DNA of 62,863 nt, from the NCBI GenBank assembly GCA_001465015.1, contig LNEO01000143.1, positions 1 through 62,863 of the forward strand. Reading direction: 5' to 3'. Positions 9,594-19,152 of the stretch are shown one piece after another. Under the pieces are notes generated by a model. It did not search any database, was not told the origin of the DNA, and worked only from the letters and a program-made list of their open reading frames with translations. The position numbers were made by a program, and so were the translations under genes. The DNA comes from Deltaproteobacteria bacterium Ga0077539. GTDB lineage: Bacteria; Myxococcota_A; Polyangia; Polyangiales; Ga0077539. Positions within the stretch are counted from its first letter, which is position 1; each line of letters starts with the position of its first letter.

Positions 9594-11429
9594 ATGTTCG
9601 GCAAGCTAAAAGACTGGCTGGACGATCGTCTGGTTGTCCTCGACATCGCGCGCGCCGCCTTTGTGCGCCCGCTCTACGGACCGGCTCGGTGGTCCTCTGC
9701 GCTGGGTCACGCGCTCGTGTGGCTCTTCGTCCTCGAGGGGCTCACGGGGTTCGCGTTGGGCAACTTGTATGCGCCGACGGCGCGAGACGCGTGGGGTTCG
9801 ATCGTCTACCTCGAGCGCACGCTGCCGCTCGGCGCGTTCGTGCGCGGGCTTCACTACTGGATCGCGCAGGTGATGATCGTCGTCGCGCTGGTGCAGTGCC
9901 TGGCGCTGCTCGCGATCGCGCAACACCGAAAGCCGCGCGAGGGTCTCTGGTGGCTGGCGCTCGGCGTGCTCGGGATGAGCATCGCCGCCGCGCACACAGG
10001 CGCGATGCTTCCGTGGGACGAGAAGGCGTATTGGATCGCGAAGGTCGAAGACGGGATCATTCAGACGTTTCCCGTCATCGGCGACGCCGCAGCCAGAGCG
10101 CTGCGCAACGGTCCTGATCTCGGAACGCCGACCCTCACGCGGATGTACACGCTTCACACGGTGCTCGTGCCGGCGCTGTTTGTGCTGCTGCTCGCCTGGC
10201 GGGGAGCCGTCCATCGTCGGCTCGGCGTCGGTCAGAGCTCGGCGGACGAAGACGACGCCACGGCGATCGCCGACGCGTCGACCTGGCCGTCACAAACGGC
10301 GCTCGACGGGATCGCGGCCGCCGCGCTCGTGGTCGTGTCGGTGCTCCTCGCGAAGCGCCTCGGCGCTCCGCTCGAGGGTCCGGCGGACCCCGACATGGCC
10401 GACTATCCCGCGCGGCCAGAGTGGTATTTGCTCTGGCTGTTTCGGCTGCGAAAGCTCTTTCACGGCAAGAGCGAGCTCATCGCCACGGCGGTCATTCCGG
10501 GGCTCGCGACCGGGCTGTTGCTCGCTGTTCCCTTCCTCGATCGCGCGCGGCGAAGGGTGGGGCCGGGTCAGGTGCTCGGCGCGCTAACGTTGGTCGCGCT
10601 CGCGGGCTACACGAGCTACTGCGTGATGGCCGACGAAAACGATCCGCGCTTCCGTGAGGGCAAGGCCGGCGCCCGCGTCCGCGCCGAGACTGCGCGTCGA
10701 TTCGCCGCGGATGGAATCGCTCCCGAGGGCCCGCAGGACATCCTTCGCATGCACCCGAGCGTGCGACCCAAGCTCCTCTACGATCAGCACTGCGGCAGCT
10801 GCCACGCGCGAGCGAACGTCGCTCCGCGCGACGCGAGAGGGCAGCGCACGAGCGCTCGCGGTCCCACGCTCGAGGGCTTCGGCTCGCGCGAGTGGGCGAG
10901 GGCCGTGATGATCAACCCCAACGCGCCGCAGTTGTTTGGGCGCACAGGAATTCATGGGATGCCGCCGCAGCGCGACCTCGACGCGCGCGACCTCGAGAAC
11001 CTCAGCGAGTACCTGTATTCGCAGAGCGTCGAGGGCAACGACCCGCGAGCGGACGCGGCGAAGGTGCGGCTCGGTGACGAGCTCTATCACGGCACTTGCA
11101 CGGGTTGTCACCAGGGCGGCGCCGCGCCCGAGGGCATCGAAGCCGCGGACCGAACGGCGCCCGACCTGACCGGGTGGGCTTCGCGGGCTTGGATTCGCGG
11201 GCAGATCCTCGATCCAGGCCACCCCACTCGCTACGGAAGCACCAACGAGATGCCCTCGTACGCCGAAGAGCTGCAAGGGCGCGATCTCGAGATGGTGATC
11301 GACTACGTGCGCGGGCTGCGGGCGCGTCCGGCGCCGGTTGTTCCTCCGCCGCCTCCCGAGCCGAGCAGCGCGGCGGGCGATGACGGCGACGCCGGTGCTC
11401 CGAGCGCGAGCGGCGACGCGGGACGCTGA
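9594..11429 (+). CDS. Cytochrome b (b6/subunit IV type) fused to a dihaem cytochrome c; haem bH ligands absent
   Basis: This 611-residue fusion resembles cytochrome b6 in residues 1-210 (transmembrane helices A-D, including LPLGAFVRGLHYW and the PWDEKAYW loop). Residues about 235-360 match subunit IV with an intact Qo motif PEWY (275-278). Two CxxCH haem c sites follow, CGSCH 400-404 and CTGCH 502-506, with likely Met ligands in HGMPPQ and NEMPSY. The haem bL histidines are present as H87 and H188, almost the same numbers as b6 H86 and H187. The haem bH ligands are not: where b6 has H100 and H202, this protein has Q101 and R203. The start ATG 9594 follows the Rieske stop by 5 nt. Expected role: quinol oxidation passing electrons to Rieske and the attached c haems; whether it can run a Q cycle is doubtful. 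Confidence 0.88.
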   Translation: MFGKLKDWLDDRLVVLDIARAAFVRPLYGPARWSSALGHALVWLFVLEGLTGFALGNLYAPTARDAWGSIVYLERTLPLGAFVRGLHYWIAQVMIVVALVQCLALLAIAQHRKPREGLWWLALGVLGMSIAAAHTGAMLPWDEKAYWIAKVEDGIIQTFPVIGDAAARALRNGPDLGTPTLTRMYTLHTVLVPALFVLLLAWRGAVHRRLGVGQSSADEDDATAIADASTWPSQTALDGIAAAALVVVSVLLAKRLGAPLEGPADPDMADYPARPEWYLLWLFRLRKLFHGKSELIATAVIPGLATGLLLAVPFLDRARRRVGPGQVLGALTLVALAGYTSYCVMADENDPRFREGKAGARVRAETARRFAADGIAPEGPQDILRMHPSVRPKLLYDQHCGSCHARANVAPRDARGQRTSARGPTLEGFGSREWARAVMINPNAPQLFGRTGIHGMPPQRDLDARDLENLSEYLYSQSVEGNDPRADAAKVRLGDELYHGTCTGCHQGGAAPEGIEAADRTAPDLTGWASRAWIRGQILDPGHPTRYGSTNEMPSYAEELQGRDLEMVIDYVRGLRARPAPVVPPPPPEPSSAAGDDGDAGAPSASGDAGR

Positions 11430-11448
11430 GCGCGTCGCGACCGCTCGA

Positions 11449-11462
11449 CGAGCACCTGCTCG
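11449..11462 (+). terminator. Short hairpin in the 282-nt gap after the cytochrome b-c gene
   Basis: CGAGCA and TGCTCG arms surround two bases 20 nt after the cytochrome stop, followed by a G-run and then CCTTT. A real RNA hairpin would need to open one pair for the loop. There is no proper U-tract, so this is only a weak terminator candidate. The rest of 11430-11711 shows no convincing gene. Confidence 0.25.
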
Positions 11463-11711
11463 AGGGGGCCTTTGACTGATCGCAGGGTCCTCGCGATCGG
11501 CGGCGTCAGCATCGCGACCCCTGCGTGTTGCAGCGGCGCGAGCAAGCAACCACACGCGACGCCGACGCGCGCGATCGACCAGCGTAGAGCTTGCTCCCGT
11601 CTCGGCCGTGGCGGTGAGCGAACACCACGATGGGCACTGGCACGGGAGGCGGGGTCGGGTGAGTCGTGAATTGGACCTGAGGGGCCGGGATCTGCTAACG
11701 GCTGCTCCGCC

Positions 11712-12584
11712 GTGAGACCCACGACCCCGGATCGACCCCAACACTCGAGGCCGAGCGCGACCCTCGCCGCGATCGCGATCACGATCGCGTCGCTGGTGCC
11801 CGGGACCGCCGAGGCGCAACGGCACGGGCTGCGCGCGACAGCGCAGGCGCGCAACAGCTCGTCCAACGCGCGAAGCGGTCGCGAGTCGCGCCGGGCGACG
11901 CTGCCAGGCGTTCATCCGCCATCGACGCCCGGAGACCCCGAGCGCCTGGACCTCCCAGGAATGGCGGGAGCGTATTTCTACCGTCCGTCCGCGGGCGGCC
12001 GGCAGCGCGTCTTGGTCTATCTCCACGCGCGGGGAGCCAATCCCAAAGAGGGGTGTCGTCGGTGGCACGAGAGCACTCCACGATTCGGCTGGCTCGTCTG
12101 CCCGATCGGAAACCATCCGCACGAGCGCGGCGGCGCGACGAGGCAGTGGCGCAACGACGCCGGCTACGCGCGGCGCGAGTCGATCGCCGCCATCGAGCGT
12201 TTGTCCGTGTTGTTTCCGCGCCGGGTTCAGCGGCACGACAACGTCGTGATGGGCTTCAGCGAGGGCGCGTACGTCGGAATGAACGTCGGCTTGCAGGAGC
12301 CCCAGACCTTTCCGCGATGGCTGATCGTCGCCCCCAACGACGGCTACATCGACGGAGAGGCCGAGCGTATCCGACGGCTCGCCCAGAGCTCGGGGCGCGT
12401 TTATTTGATCACCGGCCGGCACGACGAGATTTACCGCGAGGCTTTGCTCGCTGAAACGAGGCTCGTCCGAGCGCTCGGACGCCGCCGGGTCAAGCACAGG
12501 ATCATGGACCGCGCCGGGCACGAGCTGCCGCCGGAGTTCGTTCCGGTGACGAGACGTGCGTTGCTTTGGCTGACCGCACGCTGA
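11712..12584 (+). CDS. Secreted alpha/beta-hydrolase-fold protein
   Basis: This 290-residue protein starts at GTG 11712. It has a signal sequence (hydrophobic stretch ending GTAEA|Q) and an alpha/beta-hydrolase core. The oxyanion strand region is VLVYLHARGANP, the nucleophile elbow is GFSEGA (G-x-S-x-G), the acid is probably the Asp of TGRHDEIY, and the catalytic His is in AGHELP near the end. The triad order Ser-Asp-His and spacing fit small esterases, dienelactone hydrolases or polyhydroxybutyrate-depolymerase-like enzymes. The substrate cannot be told. It stands alone between the respiratory operon and tig. Confidence 0.75.
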   Translation: MRPTTPDRPQHSRPSATLAAIAITIASLVPGTAEAQRHGLRATAQARNSSSNARSGRESRRATLPGVHPPSTPGDPERLDLPGMAGAYFYRPSAGGRQRVLVYLHARGANPKEGCRRWHESTPRFGWLVCPIGNHPHERGGATRQWRNDAGYARRESIAAIERLSVLFPRRVQRHDNVVMGFSEGAYVGMNVGLQEPQTFPRWLIVAPNDGYIDGEAERIRRLAQSSGRVYLITGRHDEIYREALLAETRLVRALGRRRVKHRIMDRAGHELPPEFVPVTRRALLWLTAR

Positions 12585-12590
12585 GCGTGC

Positions 12591-12618
12591 TTGACAGAGG
12601 GGGTGCCCTCGATACAGT
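12591..12618 (+). promoter_or_regulatory. Sigma-70-type promoter for tig
   Basis: A perfect -35 TTGACA at 12591-12596 is followed after 16 bp by TACAGT at 12613-12618, within GATACAGT. It lies 36 bp before the tig start and just after the hydrolase stop. It is one of the two clearest housekeeping promoter matches in the window. Confidence 0.6.
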
Positions 12619-12653
12619 CCCGCGCCCCGCACGTTTGGAGGCTGCAAGGTTCC

Positions 12654-13949
12654 ATGCAAACGACTGTGTCGCGTCTGTCCCCGGTTGAAGTCGAGCTCCA
12701 GGTCAAACTGCCCAAGGAGCAAGTCACCGCTGCTTTGTCCAAGGCCTTTGTCGATCTCGGCAAGGTGGCTGAGATCAAGGGCTTCCGCAAAGGCAAGGTG
12801 CCTCTGCACATCTTGAAGCAGTACTACGGCGGTCGCGTCGCGACCGACGTGGCAACGAAGTTGGTCGACGAGTCGCTTCCGCGCGCGATCGACGCCGAGA
12901 AGCTCGACCCGGTCGTGCAGCCGACGCTCACCAAGGTCGACGTCCTCGACGAGAAGGTCGAAAATTGGTCGTTCACGGCCAAGCTCGAGATTCGCCCCGC
13001 CGTCGCCGAGGTCGTGCTCGAGGGCATCGAGCTCAAGCGCAAGGTCTGGTCGGTCACCGACGAGATGGTGACCAAGCGCATCGAGCAGGCGCGCGAGCTT
13101 CACTCGAGCCTGCGTACGCCCGAGCCGCTCCGCCCTGCGCAAGCGGGTGATCAGGCGACGATTGACTACGACGTCAAGGTCGAAGGCGCCGATCGCGAAG
13201 ACCTCAAGCAGCGCAACCGCACGGTGGTCGTCGGCAAGGGTCGCCTCCTCGAGGAGCTCGACAACGCCCTCGTCGGGATGAGCGTCAACGACACCAAGGA
13301 CGTCGAGATGACCTTTCCCGAGACGCATCCCCGCGAGGACCTTCGCAACAAGAAGGCCGTTCTCGCGCTGTCGCTGCGCGAGCTGCGCGAGACCGTCCTG
13401 CCGGCGGTCGACGACGAGCTCGCCAAGGACGCGGGCTACGAGTCGCTCGAGGGCATGAAGACGAAGCTCCGCGAGCAGATCGAGGCGCAGGCCAAGGAGC
13501 GCAGCGAGCACGAGATCCGCGAGTCGGCGATCAACGCCCTCGTCGAGAAGAACCCCATCGCCGTGCCCCCGACGCTCGTGAAGAACGCCGTCGGAATCGT
13601 CGCGCGCGAGATGGTTCAGTACGCGCGTGTTCGCAACGAGGCGTTCGACGCCGAGGCGATCGTGAAGGACGCGACCGAGCAGGCTGAGTCCCGCGTTCGC
13701 GCGGGTCTGTTGCTCGCCGAAATGGCGCGCCAGGCCAACCTGCAGGTGACCGACGCAGACCTCGAAGCGCGCTTCGAGGAGCTCGCGAAGGAGACCAACA
13801 AGGCCGTCGCCCGCGTCCGCGCCGAGCACAGGGAGAACGACAAGCGCACGGCGCTTGCCAACGCGGTGCTCGAGGACAAGGTGCTTTCGCTCTTGATCTC
13901 CAAGGTCAAGGTCGAAGAGGTCGCTGCGGACGAGCCGCTCGACGGCTGA
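12654..13949 (+). CDS. tig: Trigger factor, ribosome-associated chaperone and peptidyl-prolyl isomerase
   Basis: This 431-residue protein has the three trigger-factor parts. The N-terminal ribosome-binding domain carries the signature GFRKGKVP at 43-50, the same numbering as the E. coli L23-binding loop. An FKBP-type isomerase domain follows (GDQATIDYDVKVEG onwards to about 245), then a helical C-terminal chaperone arm rich in Glu/Lys. It binds nascent chains at the exit tunnel. The ATG 12654 was chosen because the protein alignment begins at MQTTVSRL and a GGAG lies upstream; an in-frame extension to 12591 would run through the promoter. It is the first gene of tig-clpP-clpX. Confidence 0.96.
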   Translation: MQTTVSRLSPVEVELQVKLPKEQVTAALSKAFVDLGKVAEIKGFRKGKVPLHILKQYYGGRVATDVATKLVDESLPRAIDAEKLDPVVQPTLTKVDVLDEKVENWSFTAKLEIRPAVAEVVLEGIELKRKVWSVTDEMVTKRIEQARELHSSLRTPEPLRPAQAGDQATIDYDVKVEGADREDLKQRNRTVVVGKGRLLEELDNALVGMSVNDTKDVEMTFPETHPREDLRNKKAVLALSLRELRETVLPAVDDELAKDAGYESLEGMKTKLREQIEAQAKERSEHEIRESAINALVEKNPIAVPPTLVKNAVGIVAREMVQYARVRNEAFDAEAIVKDATEQAESRVRAGLLLAEMARQANLQVTDADLEARFEELAKETNKAVARVRAEHRENDKRTALANAVLEDKVLSLLISKVKVEEVAADEPLDG

Positions 13950-14006
13950 GCCGGCCCGACGCAGAGCGGCAACGAAATTTTTCGCTACGCAAGGAGTGAG
14001 TCGACG

Positions 14007-14636
14007 ATGAGCGAGTTTCCCACGAGCAACTTCATCCCGTACCCGCAGGTGATCGAGACCACGCACCGCGGAGAGCGCGCGTGGGACATTTTCTCGCGGC
14101 TGCTCAAGGACCGAATCGTCTTCCTCGGGACCGAGATCAACGATGACGTCGCGAACATCATCATCGCGCAGCTCCTCTATCTCGAGAGCGAAGACCCGGA
14201 CAAAGAGATCATGCTGTACGTCAACAGCCCAGGCGGGGTGATCTCGTCGGGGCTCGCGATCTACGACACGATGCAGTATGTCCGCTGCCCCATCAGCACG
14301 CTTTGCCTGGGATTTGCGGCGTCTATGGCGTCGGTCCTGCTCTGCGCCGGCTCGCAAGGCCGCAGGTTTGCGCTGCCCAACGCCCGCGTGATGATCCACC
14401 AGCCGCTCGGCGGCGCCCGCGGTCAGGCGACGGACATCGAGATCCAGGCCCGAGAAATCGGCCGGCTTCGCACGCTGCTCAACGAGATCTACAATCGCCA
14501 CACCGGGCAGCCGATCGACAAGATCAAGAACGACACCGAGCGCGACAACTACATGAGCGCCGTCGACGCGAAGGCCTACGGGCTCATCGACGAGGTGCTC
14601 AACTACCGCAAGGACATCAAGGCCGCGCCCAAGTGA
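14007..14636 (+). CDS. clpP: ATP-dependent Clp protease, proteolytic subunit
   Basis: This 209-residue protein is close to the family's usual length. The catalytic triad is S106 (GFAASMAS), H131 (VMIHQP) and D180 (TERDNYM); the spacing 25 and 49 equals that of E. coli ClpP. The tetradecamer pairs with ClpX encoded 297 nt downstream. AAGGAG lies 11 nt before ATG 14007. The nucleophile elbow reads AASMAS instead of the common AASMGA/AASMGS, a mild variation. Confidence 0.97.
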   Translation: MSEFPTSNFIPYPQVIETTHRGERAWDIFSRLLKDRIVFLGTEINDDVANIIIAQLLYLESEDPDKEIMLYVNSPGGVISSGLAIYDTMQYVRCPISTLCLGFAASMASVLLCAGSQGRRFALPNARVMIHQPLGGARGQATDIEIQAREIGRLRTLLNEIYNRHTGQPIDKIKNDTERDNYMSAVDAKAYGLIDEVLNYRKDIKAAPK

Positions 14637-14691
14637 GCGCGTCCTGAGCGAACAGTTCGGGGGGGTGATCCGCGTAGAGGTGGGGCGAGTG

Positions 14692-14709
14692 TCGGCGCTG
14701 CTGCGCCGA
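14692..14709 (+). terminator. Hairpin after clpP
   Basis: A perfect 7-bp stem TCGGCGC / GCGCCGA with a TGCT loop lies 55 nt after the clpP stop, followed by TATCTCCTACGTTT. This T-rich but not T-only tail makes it a modest intrinsic terminator or attenuator upstream of the separate clpX promoter. Confidence 0.35.
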
Positions 14710-14783
14710 TATCTCCTACGTTTGGCGCGAGAATTCCTGCTCGAAACGACGGGCAGCGACGGCGCGCAACCGTTGTCTGATGC

Positions 14784-14812
14784 TTGCCGTCCTGTGGACC
14801 GGCGACTAGACT
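14784..14812 (+). promoter_or_regulatory. Sigma-70-type promoter for clpX
   Basis: TTGCCG at 14784-14789, a 17-bp spacer and TAGACT at 14807-14812 lie 121 bp before the clpX start. Together with the preceding hairpin it suggests clpX can be transcribed on its own rather than only from the tig/clpP promoter. Confidence 0.5.
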
Positions 14813-14933
14813 GACCTCGTCGTGTCGAGTGAGTGTCGCTCGACCGATCGCGAAGCGCGCGCGGCGCGGCCCGCATCACGCAACGCAATCACTTCATTAC
14901 ATCCTTCCTCGAGAGAAAGAAGGGGAGCGTTCG

Positions 14934-16202
<1,269 letters not shown>

Positions 16203-16289
16203 CGCCGAGCGTCGCGCGGGGCGGGCAGGGGGCCCACGAATTCAACTCGCGCTCGATTCGACGGTGGATGCGGGGATCGCTCGAGACCA

Positions 16290-16306
16290 GCGCGCCCGCG
16301 GCGCGC
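16290..16306 (+). terminator. Strong GC hairpin after clpX
   Basis: A perfect 7-bp stem GCGCGCC / GGCGCGC with a 3-nt loop lies 87 nt after the clpX stop and 58 nt before the next start. There is no U-tract, so it may be a pause site or transcript-end stabiliser rather than a classical terminator. Confidence 0.3.
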
Positions 16307-16364
16307 GGTCGCATTGCGTTCGAGCTGTGACGCGCCTGTGATTCGGCGGTGGTACCTACGACCT

Positions 16365-17051
16365 ATGACGTCGACGACGGGCACCGCCAACGAGCTCAGA
16401 GAGCCGGGAGATCGCGAGTCGATCAAGCCCGAGATGCGCGGGGTATTGCACCACTGGGCGGCGCTCGTGGCGTTCGGCGCGACCGCGGTGGTGATCGCGC
16501 TCGCCCCCTCGGCGAGGGCGATGTCCGCGGCGGCCGCTCACGGGCTGAGCCTCGTCACGCTGCTCACGGTGAGCGCCACCTATCACCGGCTCGACTGGCT
16601 CCCGCACAGCCGCCTGTGGATGAAGCGCGCCGATCACTCGGCGATCTTCTTGCTCATCGCCGGCACCTACACGCCCGTGGCGCTCCTCGCGCTGCCCACG
16701 GCGATCGGGTTCAAGATGCTCGCGCTGGTGTGGGCCGGAGCCATCGCGGGAATCACGCAGTCGCTGCTCTGGGTGAAGGCTCCGCGCCTGCTCGTGGTGC
16801 TCCTCTACCTCTCGCTGGGCTGGGCGATCATCCCGTTTGCCTCGGACGTGCACCGAGCGCTGTCGGGCGTGAAGCTCCTCTTGTTGTATGGCGGGGGCAT
16901 CGCCTACAGCCTCGGCGCCGCGGCGTACGGATTCAAGCACCCCAACCCGAAGCCTGGGGTGTTCGGCTACCATGAGGTGTTTCACGCGATGACGCTCGTG
17001 GCGTCCGCGATGCACTTCGCGTTGCTGGTGTTGCTCGTTCGAGGTCGCTGA
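16365..17051 (+). CDS. Hemolysin III / PAQR-family membrane protein
   Basis: This 228-residue protein has about seven hydrophobic segments. The family's metal-site motifs are visible: SATYHRLDW (S-x3-H type), DHSAIFLLIAGTYTP, and the C-terminal HEVFHAMTLVASAMHFA (H-x3-H). These residues form a zinc site related to adiponectin-receptor hydrolases; bacterial members are annotated as hemolysin III or YqfA/TrhA, but the haemolytic label is historical. TrhA is linked to membrane-energy homeostasis in E. coli. ATG 16365 gives the normal family length. Confidence 0.88.
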   Translation: MTSTTGTANELREPGDRESIKPEMRGVLHHWAALVAFGATAVVIALAPSARAMSAAAAHGLSLVTLLTVSATYHRLDWLPHSRLWMKRADHSAIFLLIAGTYTPVALLALPTAIGFKMLALVWAGAIAGITQSLLWVKAPRLLVVLLYLSLGWAIIPFASDVHRALSGVKLLLLYGGGIAYSLGAAAYGFKHPNPKPGVFGYHEVFHAMTLVASAMHFALLVLLVRGR

Positions 17052-17152
17052 GCCGGAGGAGGGCCCGCCAGAATCCGCGCGGCCTGACCACGGTCGACGG
17101 TTCTCTGTCGCGCGAGGAACTACTCGGCCAGCGTCGCGGTAGCATACGCCCG

Positions 17153-17545
17153 ATGTTTCGCGATCGAGCCAGGTTGATTTCATGTGCAGCACTGTCCGCG
17201 CTCGCGCTCGCCGCGGCGCTCTCGGTCGCCGATCGCGCGGACGCGTGCTCGTGTATCGCCCCCAACCACGCGCGGGACGTTCAGCGGCACGCGGTGGCCT
17301 TTCGCGGCGTCGCGCGCGGGATCCGTCCGATCGACGCTCGCACAGAGGAGGTCACCTTCGAGGTCCTCGCGCGTTGGAACGGCGTCGCGCCGACGCAACG
17401 AACGATTCGAGTGCGTCGACCGCTGGGCAATTCGATGTGTCCGATCCCAGAGTTTCGCCTGCGTCGGCGCTATGCCGTGTACGCCGAACGAAACGCGAGC
17501 GGAGAGCTGACCGTGAGCGGCTGCAACCCCTCGCACGCGGAGTAG
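17153..17545 (+). CDS. Small secreted netrin/TIMP-like (NTR) domain protein
   Basis: This 130-residue precursor has a clear signal peptide (hydrophobic 9-25, cleavage likely after ADA), so the mature protein starts CSC. A mature N-terminal C-x-C followed by a segment like APNHARDVQRHAVAFRGVARG, then VTFEVLARWNGVAP, a mid Cys (NSMC) and a late Cys (SGC), matches the pattern of bacterial NTR/TIMP-like domains. In animal TIMPs the free N-terminal Cys chelates the catalytic zinc of metalloproteases. Whether this protein inhibits a protease is inference. It converges with the VWA lipoprotein. Confidence 0.65.
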   Translation: MFRDRARLISCAALSALALAAALSVADRADACSCIAPNHARDVQRHAVAFRGVARGIRPIDARTEEVTFEVLARWNGVAPTQRTIRVRRPLGNSMCPIPEFRLRRRYAVYAERNASGELTVSGCNPSHAE

Positions 17546-17646
17546 TCGATGCGACCGTGATCCAGGCGGCGATTTGCTGCGCGCTGGGCGACGTTCATCG
17601 CGAGCGGCGTGGGAGCCCCAAACAAGAAGCGCGATCGGCCGATCGT

Positions 17647-18936
17647 CTACGGCGAGCCGGCGATGGGGCGGTAGATGATCTCGACGCGGGCGCCCATCGG
17701 GATCACCGCCGGATCCACGGTCACGCGGTTGGCGGCCATGTCGTAGGTCCAGCCCATCATGAGCTGAGTGCGCGTCCCGGCCGCGGTGACGATCCACACT
17801 TGGATGGTGTCCATTCGAGCAGGCTGCGCGAGCACCCACGCGGTCGTGCGGCGAACGATGCCCATCGCGAACGACGTGAAGATCCCGCTCCAGTCCGTCG
17901 CGCAAACGCGCGCCCTGTCGCCCATCGTGCGCGCCGTCAGGTCGAGGTAGACGCCGCCGCGCCGCGCGAGCGTCGGACAGTCGGCGCGCGACTCGTAGCC
18001 GACGATGCTGTTGAAAACGTACCCAGTAAATCCAGGCCAACCGCTCGCCGTCGTGTGAAAGGTGTTCGCCGGCATCGAGCTCTCGTCGTCGGTCACCGCG
18101 ACGAAAAACTTCTGCGACGTCGGTCGCAAGAAATCCCGCCAGGACGGGTACGTGCTCACGACCACTTGCAGGCCGTTGGTCGAAGCGACGTTGGAGTTGA
18201 CATGCCGAAAGCGCGGGCCGTCGCTGCATCCCGCCCCCGCGAGAGGAGGCGGAACGCACACCTGCAGGCTGCCTGTGCCACGCGTCCCGATCATGATCAC
18301 GCGATAGTCGAGCCCAGACATCGCGAGCGTCGACGCAAAGCGATTGAGGTTGGCGTTGAGGTTGCGCGTCTCTTCGACCATCGATCCCGACGTGTCGATG
18401 AACCAGATGATGTCGACGGGAACCCTCGCCGCCATCGTGTCGTCGAACCGCTGCGTCGCTTCGCACTGGTTCATGAAGTCCGGCAGAGGAAGCCACGAGC
18501 GCTCGCACGGGCCCCACATCCCGAACTCACCCGAGCCCATGCAGCGCTGCGTTCCCATGCGGCACATCCCGCGAAACTGCGGCTCGGTGCGCTCGAAGCA
18601 CATCTGCGTCGTGCCAGGGCTGCACACGCAGCCTTCGTTCGCGACTCCATCACCGTTGTCGTCGAACGGAGTCGCGCAGTTTTCGACCGCCGCCGCGCCG
18701 TCGGGAGGCACCGAGGTCGATCCATCTGTTCTGGACGGTCCGCCGTCCTCCCCGGACGATGTCCCGCCGTCGGTCGGAGGCGGAAGCGTTGTCGAGTCGA
18801 ACGCGGTCGCATCCGATCGTCTTGCGTCGACGCCGGGCGTCATCTCGAACTCGCTCCCGTCGCTGCAGCCTGCCGCGACGACCGCGAAGAGCGTCAGGAC
18901 CTGTTGACGACGAGTCGTTCGATAGTCGTATGCCAT
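17647..18936 (-). CDS. Lipoprotein with von Willebrand factor A domain
   Basis: This 429-residue protein starts at ATG 18936. The lipobox is VAAGC near residue 24, followed by an Asp/Ser/Thr/Pro-rich linker (residues about 30-75). A Cys-containing segment (GDGVANEGCVCSPGTTQMC) resembles MopE-type motifs. The VWA domain carries the MIDAS DTSGSM at 181-186, and a TDDESS motif lies further on. The last about 60 residues look like a separate beta domain. It is probably an outer-membrane or surface-exposed metal-dependent adhesion module. It is divergently arranged with the FG-GAP lipoprotein at 19153, sharing a 216-bp spacer. Confidence 0.8.
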   Translation of the reverse strand: MAYDYRTTRRQQVLTLFAVVAAGCSDGSEFEMTPGVDARRSDATAFDSTTLPPPTDGGTSSGEDGGPSRTDGSTSVPPDGAAAVENCATPFDDNGDGVANEGCVCSPGTTQMCFERTEPQFRGMCRMGTQRCMGSGEFGMWGPCERSWLPLPDFMNQCEATQRFDDTMAARVPVDIIWFIDTSGSMVEETRNLNANLNRFASTLAMSGLDYRVIMIGTRGTGSLQVCVPPPLAGAGCSDGPRFRHVNSNVASTNGLQVVVSTYPSWRDFLRPTSQKFFVAVTDDESSMPANTFHTTASGWPGFTGYVFNSIVGYESRADCPTLARRGGVYLDLTARTMGDRARVCATDWSGIFTSFAMGIVRRTTAWVLAQPARMDTIQVWIVTAAGTRTQLMMGWTYDMAANRVTVDPAVIPMGARVEIIYRPIAGSP

Positions 18937-18959
18937 GCGCCCAATGCTCGCACAGCGAC

Positions 18960-18985
18960 GGCAAATGCCAAACTGGGCGGCATTT
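18960..18985. promoter_or_regulatory. Overlapping inverted repeats in the VWA/FG-GAP divergent spacer
   Basis: AAATGCC at 18963-18969 pairs with GGCATTT at 18979-18985, and GGCA-AA-TGCC is nested at its left arm. The site is 24 bp from the VWA gene start. It may be an operator for the divergent pair, but the evidence is only symmetry. Confidence 0.25.
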
Positions 18986-19152
18986 CGCCCATCCGCGTCG
19001 CTCTCGACCAGGCCCGGCCGCGCCAGCGATCCGCTCAGAGACACGCTCGGTATCTCCGCGCGGTGCTTCGCTACGGCGAATGGATCGCGCCCGGCTCCGC
19101 GCCGCTCGAATGGCGACACGCCTCGGGCGCCCTGCAGGTACGCTCGGGTCCG

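Noticed and set aside
10584..14888. A 1,434-codon minus-strand frame across clpP and tig
   Set aside because: It is a shadow of well-recognised plus-strand genes (cytochrome, tig, clpP) with no family resemblance of its own.
17182..19152. Long upstream extension of the FG-GAP lipoprotein frame
   Set aside because: It overlaps the VWA lipoprotein on the other strand and the NTR gene, has no domain content, and the signal peptide with Cys begins at 19153.
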